From contig CAAAJI010001033.1 in the NCBI GenBank assembly GCA_900642245.1, forward strand, positions 1 to 15,063: a stretch of DNA of 15,063 nucleotides, in the 5' to 3' direction. The DNA is from Fragilaria radians. Lineage: Eukaryota > Bacillariophyta > Fragilariophyceae > Fragilariales > Fragilariaceae. Under the pieces are notes generated by a model, which did not search any database, was not told the origin of the DNA, and saw only the letters and a list, made by a program, of their open reading frames with translations. Shown in pieces: positions 6,797 through 13,973 of the stretch (positions are counted from its first letter, which is position 1; each line of letters opens with the position of its first letter). Position numbers and translations under genes: made by a program.

Positions 6797-8994
6797 TAGC
6801 GCTTCGCCCCGCCCCATTTTCGCGTCGTCTTCCCGAAGCCTGCCCGCCGCGTTCCGGGCTTGCCCTGCGTGGCATTGCCGGTCGGCCGCGGGGCACGGCG
6901 CTCCTGCACCGGAATGCCAAGGTCATTCTCCTCGAGCCGCCTGATTTCGTCGCGCAGCCGGCCCGCTTCCTCGAATTCGAGATCGCCCGCGGCCTTGCGC
7001 ATCCGCGCCTCGAGATCCGCGATATAGGCCTTGAGATTATGCCCGACGAGATGCGGCCGCTCCTCGTCGCCAGTCTCGACCAGCACGCCGTCGCGCATCG
7101 TCACGTCGCTCATGATGTCGTTGATCTGGCTCTTGATCGATTCGGGCGTGATGCCGTGCGCCAAATTATACTCGACCTGCTTCTCGCGCCGCCGGTCGGT
7201 CTCGCCGATTGCTCGTTCCATGCTGCCCGTTACCCGGTCGGCGTAGAGGATCACCCGCCCGTCGATGTTGCGCGCGGCGCGGCCGATGGTCTGGATCAGC
7301 GACGTCTCCGAGCGCAAGAACCCCTCCTTGTCGGCATCGAGGATCGCGACCAGCCCGCATTCGGGAATATCGAGCCCCTCGCGGAGCAGGTTGATCCCCA
7401 CCAGCACGTCATACACGCCCAGCCTCAAGTCGCGGATCAGCTCGATCCGCTCGAGCGTCTCGACGTCGGAATGCATGTAGCGCACCCGAAGCCCGGCCTC
7501 GTGCAGATATTCGGTAAGGTCCTCCGCCATGCGCTTGGTCAGTGTCGTCACAAGCGTTCGATAGCCCTGCGCCGCGACCTTCTTCGCCTCGTTGACCAGA
7601 TCGTCGACCTGGTCCTCGACCGGTTTGATCTCGACCGGCGGATCGATCAGCCCGGTCGGACGGATGACCTGCTCCGAGAAAACCCCCCCCGTCGCCTCCA
7701 TTTCCCACGATCCGGGCGTTGCCGAGACGAACGTCGTCTGCGGCCGCATCGCGTCCCATTCGTTGAAGCGCAACGGTCGGTTGTCGATGCAGCTCGGCAG
7801 GCGGAAGCCATATTCGGCGAGGGTGATCTTGCGCCGGTGATCGCCCTTCGCCATCGCCCCGATCTGCGGCACCGTCTGGTGGCTTTCGTCGACGAACAGC
7901 AAGGCATTGTCGGGCAGATATTCGAACAGGGTCGGCGGCGGCTCGCCCGGCAGGCGCCCGGTCAGGAACCGCGAATAATTCTCGATCCCGGCGCAGCTCC
8001 CGGTGGCGGCGATCATTTCCAGATCGAAATTGGTGCGCTGCTCGAGCCGTTGCAGCTCGAGCAATTTGCCCTCGATCTCGAGCTCCTTCAGCCGCTCGGA
8101 AAGCTCGTGCTTGATCGCCTCGGTCGCCTGCTTGAGCGTCGGCCCGGGAGTCACGTAATGCGAGTTTGCAAACACCCGCACCGTATCGAGCGAGGCACTC
8201 TTCTTGCCCGTCAGCGGGTCGAACTCGACGATCGCCTCGATCTCGTCGCCGAAGAAGGAAATGCGCCACGCACTGTCCTCGTAATGCGACGGAAAAATCT
8301 CGAGATTGTCGCCCTTGACCCGGAAATTGCCGCGTCCGAACCCGGCGTCGTTGCGCTTGTACTGCAGGGCGACCAGCTTGCGGATGATCTCGCTCTGGTC
8401 GGCAGCCTTGCCCTTGGTCAAATCGAAGATCATCGCCGAATAGGTTTCGACCGAGCCGATGCCGTACAGGCACGACACCGAGGCGACGATGATCACGTCG
8501 TCGCGCTCGAGCAAAGATCGCGTCGCCGAATGCCGCATCCGGTCGATCCCCTCGTTCACCGAGCTTTCCTTCTCGATGTAGGTGTCGGACCGCGGAACGT
8601 AGGCCTCGGGCTGGTAATAATCGTAATAGGAGACGAAGAACTCGACCGCATTGTCGGGGAACAGCCGCCGGAATTCCCCATAGAGCTGCGCCGCGAGGAT
8701 CTTGTTCGGCGCCAGGATCAGCGCCGGCCGCTGGGTTGCCTCGATCACCTTGGCCATGGTGAAGGTCTTGCCCGACCCGGTGACCCCCAACAGCACCTGG
8801 TTGACCTCGCCATTTTCGGAAATGCCCTCGACCAGTTCCTTGATCGCGCTCGGCTGGTCCCCGGCCGGTTCATAGTCCGACCGAAGGACGAATTTCCGCC
8901 CGCCCTCGCTCTTGTCGGGGCGCGCGGGTCGGTGGGGGATAAAGCTCGTGCCGGTGTCCGGCTCGTCGAGGCTGGTTCGGATTTGAATTGCCAT
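6796..8994 (-). CDS. uvrB: Excinuclease ABC subunit UvrB
   Basis: This 732-residue protein is the damage-verifying helicase-like subunit of nucleotide excision repair; with UvrA it loads on damaged DNA and recruits UvrC. Visible motifs are Walker A 'GVTGSGKT' (70-77), the beta-hairpin 'YYDYYQPEAYVP' (123-134) that inserts between strands, the DEAD-type 'VDESH' (368-372), 'QTIGRAAR' (568-575) of motif VI, and the C-terminal UVR/UvrC-binding motif at about 655-690. The basic tail after residue 695 is low-complexity. Length and motifs are normal. The run of eight C at 7683-7690 (G on the coding strand) does not disturb the frame. No Shine-Dalgarno precedes ATG 8994; a promoter candidate lies so close that the message may be leaderless. 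A near-SOS-box repeat lies at 9043-9056. Confidence 0.98.
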   Translation of the reverse strand: MAIQIRTSLDEPDTGTSFIPHRPARPDKSEGGRKFVLRSDYEPAGDQPSAIKELVEGISENGEVNQVLLGVTGSGKTFTMAKVIEATQRPALILAPNKILAAQLYGEFRRLFPDNAVEFFVSYYDYYQPEAYVPRSDTYIEKESSVNEGIDRMRHSATRSLLERDDVIIVASVSCLYGIGSVETYSAMIFDLTKGKAADQSEIIRKLVALQYKRNDAGFGRGNFRVKGDNLEIFPSHYEDSAWRISFFGDEIEAIVEFDPLTGKKSASLDTVRVFANSHYVTPGPTLKQATEAIKHELSERLKELEIEGKLLELQRLEQRTNFDLEMIAATGSCAGIENYSRFLTGRLPGEPPPTLFEYLPDNALLFVDESHQTVPQIGAMAKGDHRRKITLAEYGFRLPSCIDNRPLRFNEWDAMRPQTTFVSATPGSWEMEATGGVFSEQVIRPTGLIDPPVEIKPVEDQVDDLVNEAKKVAAQGYRTLVTTLTKRMAEDLTEYLHEAGLRVRYMHSDVETLERIELIRDLRLGVYDVLVGINLLREGLDIPECGLVAILDADKEGFLRSETSLIQTIGRAARNIDGRVILYADRVTGSMERAIGETDRRREKQVEYNLAHGITPESIKSQINDIMSDVTMRDGVLVETGDEERPHLVGHNLKAYIADLEARMRKAAGDLEFEEAGRLRDEIRRLEENDLGIPVQERRAPRPTGNATQGKPGTRRAGFGKTTRKWGGAKR

Positions 8995-9002
8995 TGCAAA
9001 CG

Positions 9003-9031
9003 CATATGGTGCGCGGGTCGGGGCGGCGCAA
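9003..9031 (-). promoter_or_regulatory. Candidate uvrB promoter, possibly giving a leaderless mRNA
   Basis: On the minus strand, TTGCGC (plus-strand 9026-9031) and CATATG (9003-9008) are separated by exactly 17 bases. Only eight bases lie between the -10 and the uvrB ATG, so transcription would start at or next to the A of the start codon. CATATG is its own reverse complement, so the same hexamer could also serve a rightward promoter (TTGAAT at 8983-8988, 16 bases before TATGGT at 9005). Confidence 0.4.
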
Positions 9032-9059
9032 TCGCCCCATGCGAACCGGGGGGAACGCC

Positions 9060-9636
9060 ATGATCAGAGCCATCGTCCTGCTGCCTTTGATAATGCTCGC
9101 CGCCTGTGACTCGGGGCCGAGCGTGACCGCTACCAATGCCTCGGCCGAGGAGGTCGCGAACAAGGTCCGGGCGGCGCAGCTCGACAACGTTTCCCTCCGC
9201 CCCGGCATATGGACGGTCCGGGGTCGGATCGAAGACATCCAGGCCCCGGGCGTACCCGCCGAACTCGTCACGCAGATGAGGCAGGCGGGGGTGGAAATGG
9301 ACCAGGCCGCAAGATGCGTTACCGAGGCCGACACGCGCAAACCGGGCCCCGATTTCTTCACCGGCAACAAGGGGCTGCACCTATGACCATTTCACGATGG
9401 GCGGCGGCAAGATCGACGCGCGCATGCGCTGCGCTGCGGGCGGGGACACGCAAGTGACGAGCATGACCGGCACCTACGGCCCCGATCTCTATCGGATGGC
9501 GATGACCACGACGATGGAAAGTCCGGCGCAAAGCACCTCCGGGATGGAGGGCATCATTCTCACGCTTGCCGTCGAGGGCAAGCGCGTCGGCGACTGCGAC
9601 GCCACCGCCTCCACCAGCAAGGAGACCGCATCATGA
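9060..9636 (+). pseudogene. DUF3617-type lipoprotein, broken by a +1 frameshift
   Basis: The first frame starts at ATG 9060 (GGGGGGAA seven bases upstream), encodes a lipoprotein signal with lipobox 'LAAC' (Cys16), and stops at TGA 9384-9386 after 108 residues. The matching C-terminal half continues one frame over from about 9375 to TGA 9634-9636. Comparison with the relative at 11771-12334 locates the break. That gene reads 'CKYDRYTMGGGK'; here 'CTYDHFTMGGGK' appears in the second frame directly after the GGGG at 9371-9374. Reading that run as three G would restore one continuous frame of about 190 codons. Either this copy is inactivated or the base is a sequence error. Function of DUF3617 proteins is unknown; they are small cysteine-containing envelope proteins. 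The second frame's stop overlaps the next start (ATGA), which suggests the gene was recently intact. Confidence 0.8.
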
Positions 9637-10031
9637 TCGGCTATGTGACGCTTGGAACCGACGACCTCGACCGCGCGCGGGCCTATTATCGGGATCTGCT
9701 TGGCCCCATCGGAGGCAAGGAATTGATGCGGATCGACGACGAGACCGGGTTCACCATGTACGGCACCGGCATGAACCGGCCGGGCATCGTCGTGATCAGG
9801 CCGTTCGACCGGCAGCCCGCCGATCCGGGCAACGGCAACATGATCGCGATCCCGTTCGATGCGAGGGACAAGGTCGATGCCTTCCATGCCCGCGCGATCG
9901 AGCTCGGCGGCACCGACGAGGGCGCCCCCGGCTTTCGCGGCGATCCGGCGCACGGTTTCTATTTCGCTTATTTCCGCGACCCCGACGGCCACAAATTCGC
10001 CGCCTTCAACGTCCCCGGCGTCGCCGCATGA
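9633..10031 (+). CDS. VOC-superfamily (glyoxalase/bleomycin-resistance fold) protein
   Basis: This 132-residue protein shows the two beta-alpha-beta-beta-beta units of the vicinal oxygen chelate fold. It begins 'MIGYVTLGTDDLDRARAYY', has a central turn 'GIVVIRPFDRQPADPGNGNM', and ends with the typical 'YFRDPDGHKFAAF' (113-125). The first metal position, usually His in 'xHVxL', appears as Tyr/Thr here, so a glyoxalase I reaction is doubtful. It may bind a small molecule instead. It has no signal peptide and should be cytoplasmic, unlike its neighbours. Its ATG overlaps the stop of the broken lipoprotein frame (ATGA at 9633-9636), and its own stop overlaps the next start in the same way (10028-10031), so translation is probably coupled along the cluster. 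Confidence 0.88.
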   Translation: MIGYVTLGTDDLDRARAYYRDLLGPIGGKELMRIDDETGFTMYGTGMNRPGIVVIRPFDRQPADPGNGNMIAIPFDARDKVDAFHARAIELGGTDEGAPGFRGDPAHGFYFAYFRDPDGHKFAAFNVPGVAA

Positions 10032-11716
10032 AGCGCCCCCTGCTCGCCTTGACGGCGCTCCTCCTGGCCTCCGGCGCGACCGTTTCCTTGGCACAAAATT
10101 ACGACGTGCTGATCCGCGGCGGGACGATCGTCGACGGCAGCGGCGCCGCGCCCGTCGTCGGCGATGTCGCGATCAGCGGCGACCGCATCGCTGCGGTCGG
10201 GCCGCGCCTGCCAGGGACGGCCAAGCGTATTATCGACGCCACTGGCCTGACCGTCACCCCCGGCTTCGTCAACATGCTTAGCTGGGCCGACGAAAGCCTG
10301 ATCGAGGATGGCGCCTCGGAGAGCGACATCCGCCAGGGTGTGACGCTCGAGGTGTTCGGCGAAGGCTGGTCCAACGGGCCGATCACCACCGCGATGGCGG
10401 TCCGCGAGGAGGGCCGCCAGGGCGACCTCAAGCATCCCATCCCGTGGCGCAGCCTCGGCGATTACTTTCGCTTCATGACCCGGCGCGGGATCGCGCCCAA
10501 CATCGCCAGCTTCGTCGGCCACGGCACGGTGCGCGACTACGCCCTTGGCGAGGGCGATGTCGACCCCGATCCGGCTCAACTGGCGTCGATGCAGAACCTG
10601 GTTCGCGCCGGCATGAACGATGGCGGCATGGGGCTCGGCACGTCGCTCATCTACGCGCCCGGTACCTATGCCGAAACGCCCGAGTTGATCGCGCTCGCCA
10701 CCGCCTCGGCGCAATGCGGCGGCATGTATATCAGCCATATGCGCAACGAGAGCGACAAGGTGCTCGAAGCGGTCGACGAGTTGATCGGGATTGCGCGCGC
10801 TTCGGGGGGCCCGGCCGAAATCTATCATCTCAAACAGGCCGGGCGCGATAATTGGGGCAAGCTCGACGCCATCATCGCGCGGGTCGAGGCGGCGCGCGCG
10901 GCGGGCATCCGGATCACCGCCGACATGTACAATTACACCGCCGGCGCGACCGGGCTGGACGCCGCAATGCCGACCTGGGTGCAGTCGGGCGGCTACGAGG
11001 CTTGGAAAAAGCGGCTGCAGGATCCGGCGACCCGTGCGCGTGTGATTGCGGAGATGCGCGCCGCGCCTCAGGGTTGGGAAAATCTCATGCGCCACGCCGG
11101 CGCCGACAAGATGATCTTGCTCGGGTTCAAGAACGAGAACCTCAAACCGCTGACCGGCAAGACCCTTGCCGAGGTCGCGGCGGCGCGCGGGACCAGCCCC
11201 GAGGACACCGCGATCGACCTCGTCATCGAGGACGGCAGCCGGGTTGCAACGGCCTATTTCCTGATGGACGAGGCGAATGTCGCGCGGCAGGTCGCGCTGC
11301 CGTGGATGGCGTTCGACAGCGATGCCGCCTCGCAGGCGCCACGCGGCGTGTTCCTCAAATCCTCGGTCCACCCGCGGGCCTACGGCAATTTCGCGCGGCT
11401 GCTTGGCAAATATGTCCGGGACGAACGGCGCACAACCCTCACCGATGCAGTCCGCCGCCTGACCAGCTTCCCCGCCGCCAACCTCGGGATCAAGGATCGC
11501 GGGCTGCTCCGTCCCGGCATGATGGCCGATGTGGCGATGTTCGACGCCGCGACGATCGCAGACAAGGCGACCTTCGAGCAGCCGCAGCAGTTCGCGGTCG
11601 GGATGCGCCACGTCCTCGTCAATGGCCAGCCGGTGTTGCTCGACGGAGAAATGACCGATGCCCGTCCGGGCCGCGCGGTGCTGGGCCCGGGAACCAACCG
11701 CTGCCCGCAACGCTGA
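10028..11716 (+). CDS. Exported amidohydrolase, D-aminoacylase-like, with unusual metal site
   Basis: This 562-residue protein has a signal peptide (about residues 1-23, 'LASGATVSLAQ') and the amidohydrolase fold of N-acyl-D-amino-acid deacylases: 'YDVLIRGGTIVDGSG' (25-39) at the start, 'FVGHGTVRDY' (162-171), 'YISHMRNES' with His237, 'EIYHLKQAG' with His267, 'FDSD' (429-432), 'VHPRAYGNFARLLGKYVR' (447-464) and the closing 'GMMADVAMFD' (497-506). The strand-1 HxH motif that binds metal in this superfamily is replaced by 'NMLSWADES' (82-90). The region that normally carries 'GNCG' reads 'VFGEGWS'. The retained histidines match the one-zinc site of D-aminoacylases, but the bridging ligand is not obvious. 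Substrate is unknown; an acylated D-amino acid or similar periplasmic compound is plausible. The ATG at 10028 is favoured by the ATGA overlap and signal peptide; the frame stays open upstream to 9566. Confidence 0.9.
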   Translation: MKRPLLALTALLLASGATVSLAQNYDVLIRGGTIVDGSGAAPVVGDVAISGDRIAAVGPRLPGTAKRIIDATGLTVTPGFVNMLSWADESLIEDGASESDIRQGVTLEVFGEGWSNGPITTAMAVREEGRQGDLKHPIPWRSLGDYFRFMTRRGIAPNIASFVGHGTVRDYALGEGDVDPDPAQLASMQNLVRAGMNDGGMGLGTSLIYAPGTYAETPELIALATASAQCGGMYISHMRNESDKVLEAVDELIGIARASGGPAEIYHLKQAGRDNWGKLDAIIARVEAARAAGIRITADMYNYTAGATGLDAAMPTWVQSGGYEAWKKRLQDPATRARVIAEMRAAPQGWENLMRHAGADKMILLGFKNENLKPLTGKTLAEVAAARGTSPEDTAIDLVIEDGSRVATAYFLMDEANVARQVALPWMAFDSDAASQAPRGVFLKSSVHPRAYGNFARLLGKYVRDERRTTLTDAVRRLTSFPAANLGIKDRGLLRPGMMADVAMFDAATIADKATFEQPQQFAVGMRHVLVNGQPVLLDGEMTDARPGRAVLGPGTNRCPQR

Positions 11717-11734
11717 CATTGCGCCTGCCTGCCA

Positions 11735-11748
11735 GCACCTTATGGTGC
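11735..11748 (+). other. Short hairpin between the amidohydrolase and the next lipoprotein gene
   Basis: GCACC and GGTGC form a five-pair stem around TTAT, 18 bases after the amidohydrolase stop and 22 bases before the next ATG. It overlaps a weak promoter-like pair (TTGCGC at 11719-11724 and TATGGT at 11741-11746, 16 bases apart). It may be an operator or partial terminator; evidence is thin. Confidence 0.25.
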
Positions 11749-11770
11749 ATTGCTCCATCAGGAGATGATA

Positions 11771-12334
11771 ATGCGCTTCGTTGCCCTTGCCTTTCTCGGC
11801 CTGCTCGCCGCCGCCTGCGACCGCGGCCCCGAGGTTGACCTGACCAACGCCACTCCGGCCGAGGTCGCCAAGGCGATGAAGGAAAATGGCGCGACCCGAT
11901 CGATGGTTCGCCCCGGCAAATGGTCGTCGACCGTCTCGATCCTCGAGATGAACAGTCCCGGCATGCCCCCCGAGATGCAGGCGGAAATGAGGAGCAGGCT
12001 CGGCCAGCCGCGCACCGTCGAGGCGTGCCTTACCGCCGAAGAGGTCGACAATCCGGAGCGGATGCTCGGCAACGTCCCTGCCACGTGCAAATATGATCGC
12101 TACACCATGGGCGGCGGCAAGATGAACGGCACGATGCGCTGCGAACAGAATGGCATGGTCCAGCAGATGACGGTCGCCGGCACCTATGCCGACGACTCCT
12201 ACAGCCTCACGGTCGACAACAGGACGAGCGTGCCGGCAAATCCTACCGCGGGCCAGCCGGCGGGCGGTATGTCGATGAAGATGAAGGTCGAATCGCGCCG
12301 CATCGGCGAATGTGACGCCAAGCAACCCGCGTGA
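11771..12334 (+). CDS. DUF3617-type lipoprotein (intact copy)
   Basis: This 187-residue protein begins with a lipoprotein signal, 'LLAAAC' with Cys16 as the lipidated residue, so it should be membrane-anchored in the periplasm. The next part, 'DLTNATPAEVAKAMKENG', and the core 'MVRPGKWSSTVSILEMNSPGMP' are typical of DUF3617, followed by Cys residues in 'EACLTAEE', 'ATCKYDRY', 'MRCEQNG' and the terminal 'RIGECDAKQ'. It aligns along its length with the broken copy at 9060-9636, so the two are probably duplicates separated by the VOC and amidohydrolase genes. The start at 11771 is set by AGGAG (11760-11764), six bases upstream; ATG 11765 in the same frame is too close to that site. Function of the family is unknown. 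It is followed after 22 bases by a third related gene. Confidence 0.85.
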   Translation: MRFVALAFLGLLAAACDRGPEVDLTNATPAEVAKAMKENGATRSMVRPGKWSSTVSILEMNSPGMPPEMQAEMRSRLGQPRTVEACLTAEEVDNPERMLGNVPATCKYDRYTMGGGKMNGTMRCEQNGMVQQMTVAGTYADDSYSLTVDNRTSVPANPTAGQPAGGMSMKMKVESRRIGECDAKQPA

Positions 12335-12356
12335 AATGGTTTTTTGGGGGATTGAA

Positions 12357-12875
12357 ATGAAGCAAGTTCGAATGACGCTCGTTCCATTGCTGGTCGGAAC
12401 CGCGCTTGCGCTGTCCGGCTGCGGCGAAGCCACCGCTCCGGTCGCCGAGAAACAGGCTCCGCCCGCGACCTTCCCGGCCGGCGAGTGGGAGGTCAGCACT
12501 TTGACCGAAACCCTCAAGGGTGCCGACTTCGAAGCCCCGGCGACGATTCACAAGGCTGGCGAGACCAAGGTTGCAAAAGTCTGCGCCGCCGGCGGGCCGG
12601 AGCCCGATCCCGCCTTGTTCGTCGAAGCCGGCGACAAGTGCACGGCGGACACGGCCTACGCCCGCAACGGCCGGGTCAACCTGGCCTACAAATGCGACCG
12701 CCCCGGCAAGGGCCTGGTGATGCCGACCATCGACGGCAAATATGATGCCACGACGTTCGAAGTCGCGACGTCGGTCGGCTCCTATTTCGCCAAGCAGGGC
12801 GACTATGTCATGACGCAGCGGATCAAGGGCAAACGCCTCGGCGATTGCACCCCGGGAGCCAAGGCGGCCGGCTAG
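12357..12875 (+). CDS. DUF3617-like lipoprotein, divergent copy
   Basis: This 172-residue protein has a lipoprotein signal with 'LALSGC' (Cys22) and then a Pro/Ala-rich linker. The core 'FPAGEWEVSTLTETLKGADFEAP' mirrors the 'RPGxW' opening of the DUF3617 proteins upstream. Cys residues at 'KVCAAGG', 'DKCTADT', 'YKCDRPG' and the terminal 'KRLGDCTPG' match their cysteine layout, including the closing 'R(I/L)G(E/D)C'. It is clearly related to the two upstream lipoproteins but more diverged. The start has GGGGGA seven bases before ATG 12357. It ends the plus-strand cluster; only 19 bases separate its stop from the stop of the convergent terC gene and I see no strong terminator there. Function is unknown. 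Confidence 0.8.
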   Translation: MKQVRMTLVPLLVGTALALSGCGEATAPVAEKQAPPATFPAGEWEVSTLTETLKGADFEAPATIHKAGETKVAKVCAAGGPEPDPALFVEAGDKCTADTAYARNGRVNLAYKCDRPGKGLVMPTIDGKYDATTFEVATSVGSYFAKQGDYVMTQRIKGKRLGDCTPGAKAAG

Positions 12876-12894
12876 CCTCGACCCCCGGCGCGTC

Positions 12895-13887
12895 TCATGC
12901 CCTCGGCAAGGCGGGCTCCGGCTCCCCGCGCGTCTTCCACAACGAGTAGAGGATGCCAGAGGTGATCAAAGCGGCCGTCACCCCGAGGCTGGCCAGTGGC
13001 GGGAATTTGTCCCCACCAAGCATGAAGTCGGCGACGAAGATCTTGGCGCCGATGAATACCAGCACCGCCGCCAGCGCATATTTCAGATAGTGGAAGCGGT
13101 GGACCATGGCGGACAGCGCGAAATAGAGTGCGCGCAGGCCGAGGATCGCCATGATGTTCGACGTGTAAACGATGAAGGTGTCGGTGGTGATGGCGAAGAT
13201 CGCCGGTACACTGTCGACCGCGAACACCAGGTCGGCCAGGTTGATCACGACCAGCGCTAGGAACAGGGGGGTCGCGGCTCGGACCATCTTTCCGCTTTTC
13301 TCGTCCGCAACCTTCACGAGAAAGTGCTGGGCGTGAAGCTCCTTCGTCACCCGCATGTGGGTCGAGATCCACCGCACCACCGGATTGTTGCCGACGTCCA
13401 TCGGCTTGTCCCCGGCGAAGAACATCTTGATCCCGGTCGCGATCAGGAAGGCGGCGAAGATGTACAATACCCAATAGGCCTCGGCCACCAGCGCCGCTCC
13501 GGCCGCGATCATCAGCCCCCGCAGCACGATCACCGCAAGGATTCCCCACACCAAGGCGCGATACTGATATTTGGGCGGGATGGCGAAGAAGCTGAAGATC
13601 AGGCTGATGACGAACACATTGTCGATCGACAGGGCCTTCTCGATGAAGAAGCCGGTGTAATATTTCATGCCCAGGTCGGGGCCGCGCTCGACCCAGATCC
13701 ACGCCCCGAAGGCCAGTGCGATACCGATATAGAAAGCGCTGAGCTTGAGGCTCTCGGCGATTCCCATCTCGCGGTCCTCCTTGTGAAGGATCCCGAGATC
13801 GAATGCGGTCAGCGCCGCAACCAGGCCGAGGAAGGCCAGCCACAACCAGGCCGGCGTGCCGAGCCAGTCGGCATACAGAAATTCCAT
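12895..13887 (-). CDS. TerC/Alx-family integral membrane protein
   Basis: This 330-residue protein has about nine hydrophobic segments and the two signature motifs of the TerC family: 'FIEKALSIDNVFV' (81-93), with Glu83 and Asp89-Asn90 in a membrane segment, and 'NLADLVFAVDSVPAIFAIT' (216-234), with Asp219 and Asp225-Ser226. Members act in the inner membrane; E. coli Alx and related proteins are linked to manganese export, and some TerC proteins to metalation of secreted enzymes or tellurite resistance. Which applies here cannot be told, and no other ter genes are nearby, so a tellurite operon is unlikely. The start is supported by CGGAG seven bases before the ATG. The long hairpin upstream is not an obvious manganese riboswitch. 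Its stop faces the last DUF3617 gene. Confidence 0.93.
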   Translation of the reverse strand: MEFLYADWLGTPAWLWLAFLGLVAALTAFDLGILHKEDREMGIAESLKLSAFYIGIALAFGAWIWVERGPDLGMKYYTGFFIEKALSIDNVFVISLIFSFFAIPPKYQYRALVWGILAVIVLRGLMIAAGAALVAEAYWVLYIFAAFLIATGIKMFFAGDKPMDVGNNPVVRWISTHMRVTKELHAQHFLVKVADEKSGKMVRAATPLFLALVVINLADLVFAVDSVPAIFAITTDTFIVYTSNIMAILGLRALYFALSAMVHRFHYLKYALAAVLVFIGAKIFVADFMLGGDKFPPLASLGVTAALITSGILYSLWKTRGEPEPALPRA

Positions 13888-13928
13888 GAAAATGCTCCGG
13901 AACGGAGTTGAAGGACGATCCTGTTCAG

Positions 13929-13972
13929 CGGCGTCGCAGGACCGGCAACAGCACGCCGGTCCTGCGCCGTCG
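13929..13972 (-). terminator. Long hairpin between the DUF465 gene and terC
   Basis: Eleven perfectly paired bases (13936-13946 with 13955-13965, arm GCAGGACCGGC) enclose an eight-base loop. The stem extends to about 18 positions with one mismatch and one wobble. It begins right after the DUF465 stop codon on the minus strand and ends about 40 bases before the terC ATG. It is the strongest hairpin in the window. Without a T-run it could be a terminator for the small gene or a leader structure for terC. Confidence 0.55.
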
Positions 13973-13973
13973 A

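Noticed and set aside
7683..7690. Frameshift at the C8 run in uvrB
   Set aside because: The UvrB frame reads through correctly with conserved residues on both sides.
7039..9063. Plus-strand open frame of 674 codons opposite uvrB
   Set aside because: uvrB on the other strand is unmistakable; this frame is a codon-bias shadow.
9968..12517. Long minus-strand open frame of 849 codons opposite the amidohydrolase and lipoproteins
   Set aside because: It is antisense to several well-supported genes and shows Arg/Ala/Gly/His-rich translation typical of GC-rich shadow frames, with no domain.
12895..13887. Tellurite-resistance operon
   Set aside because: Only a TerC-family protein is present; no terA, terB, terD or terE-like genes are nearby.
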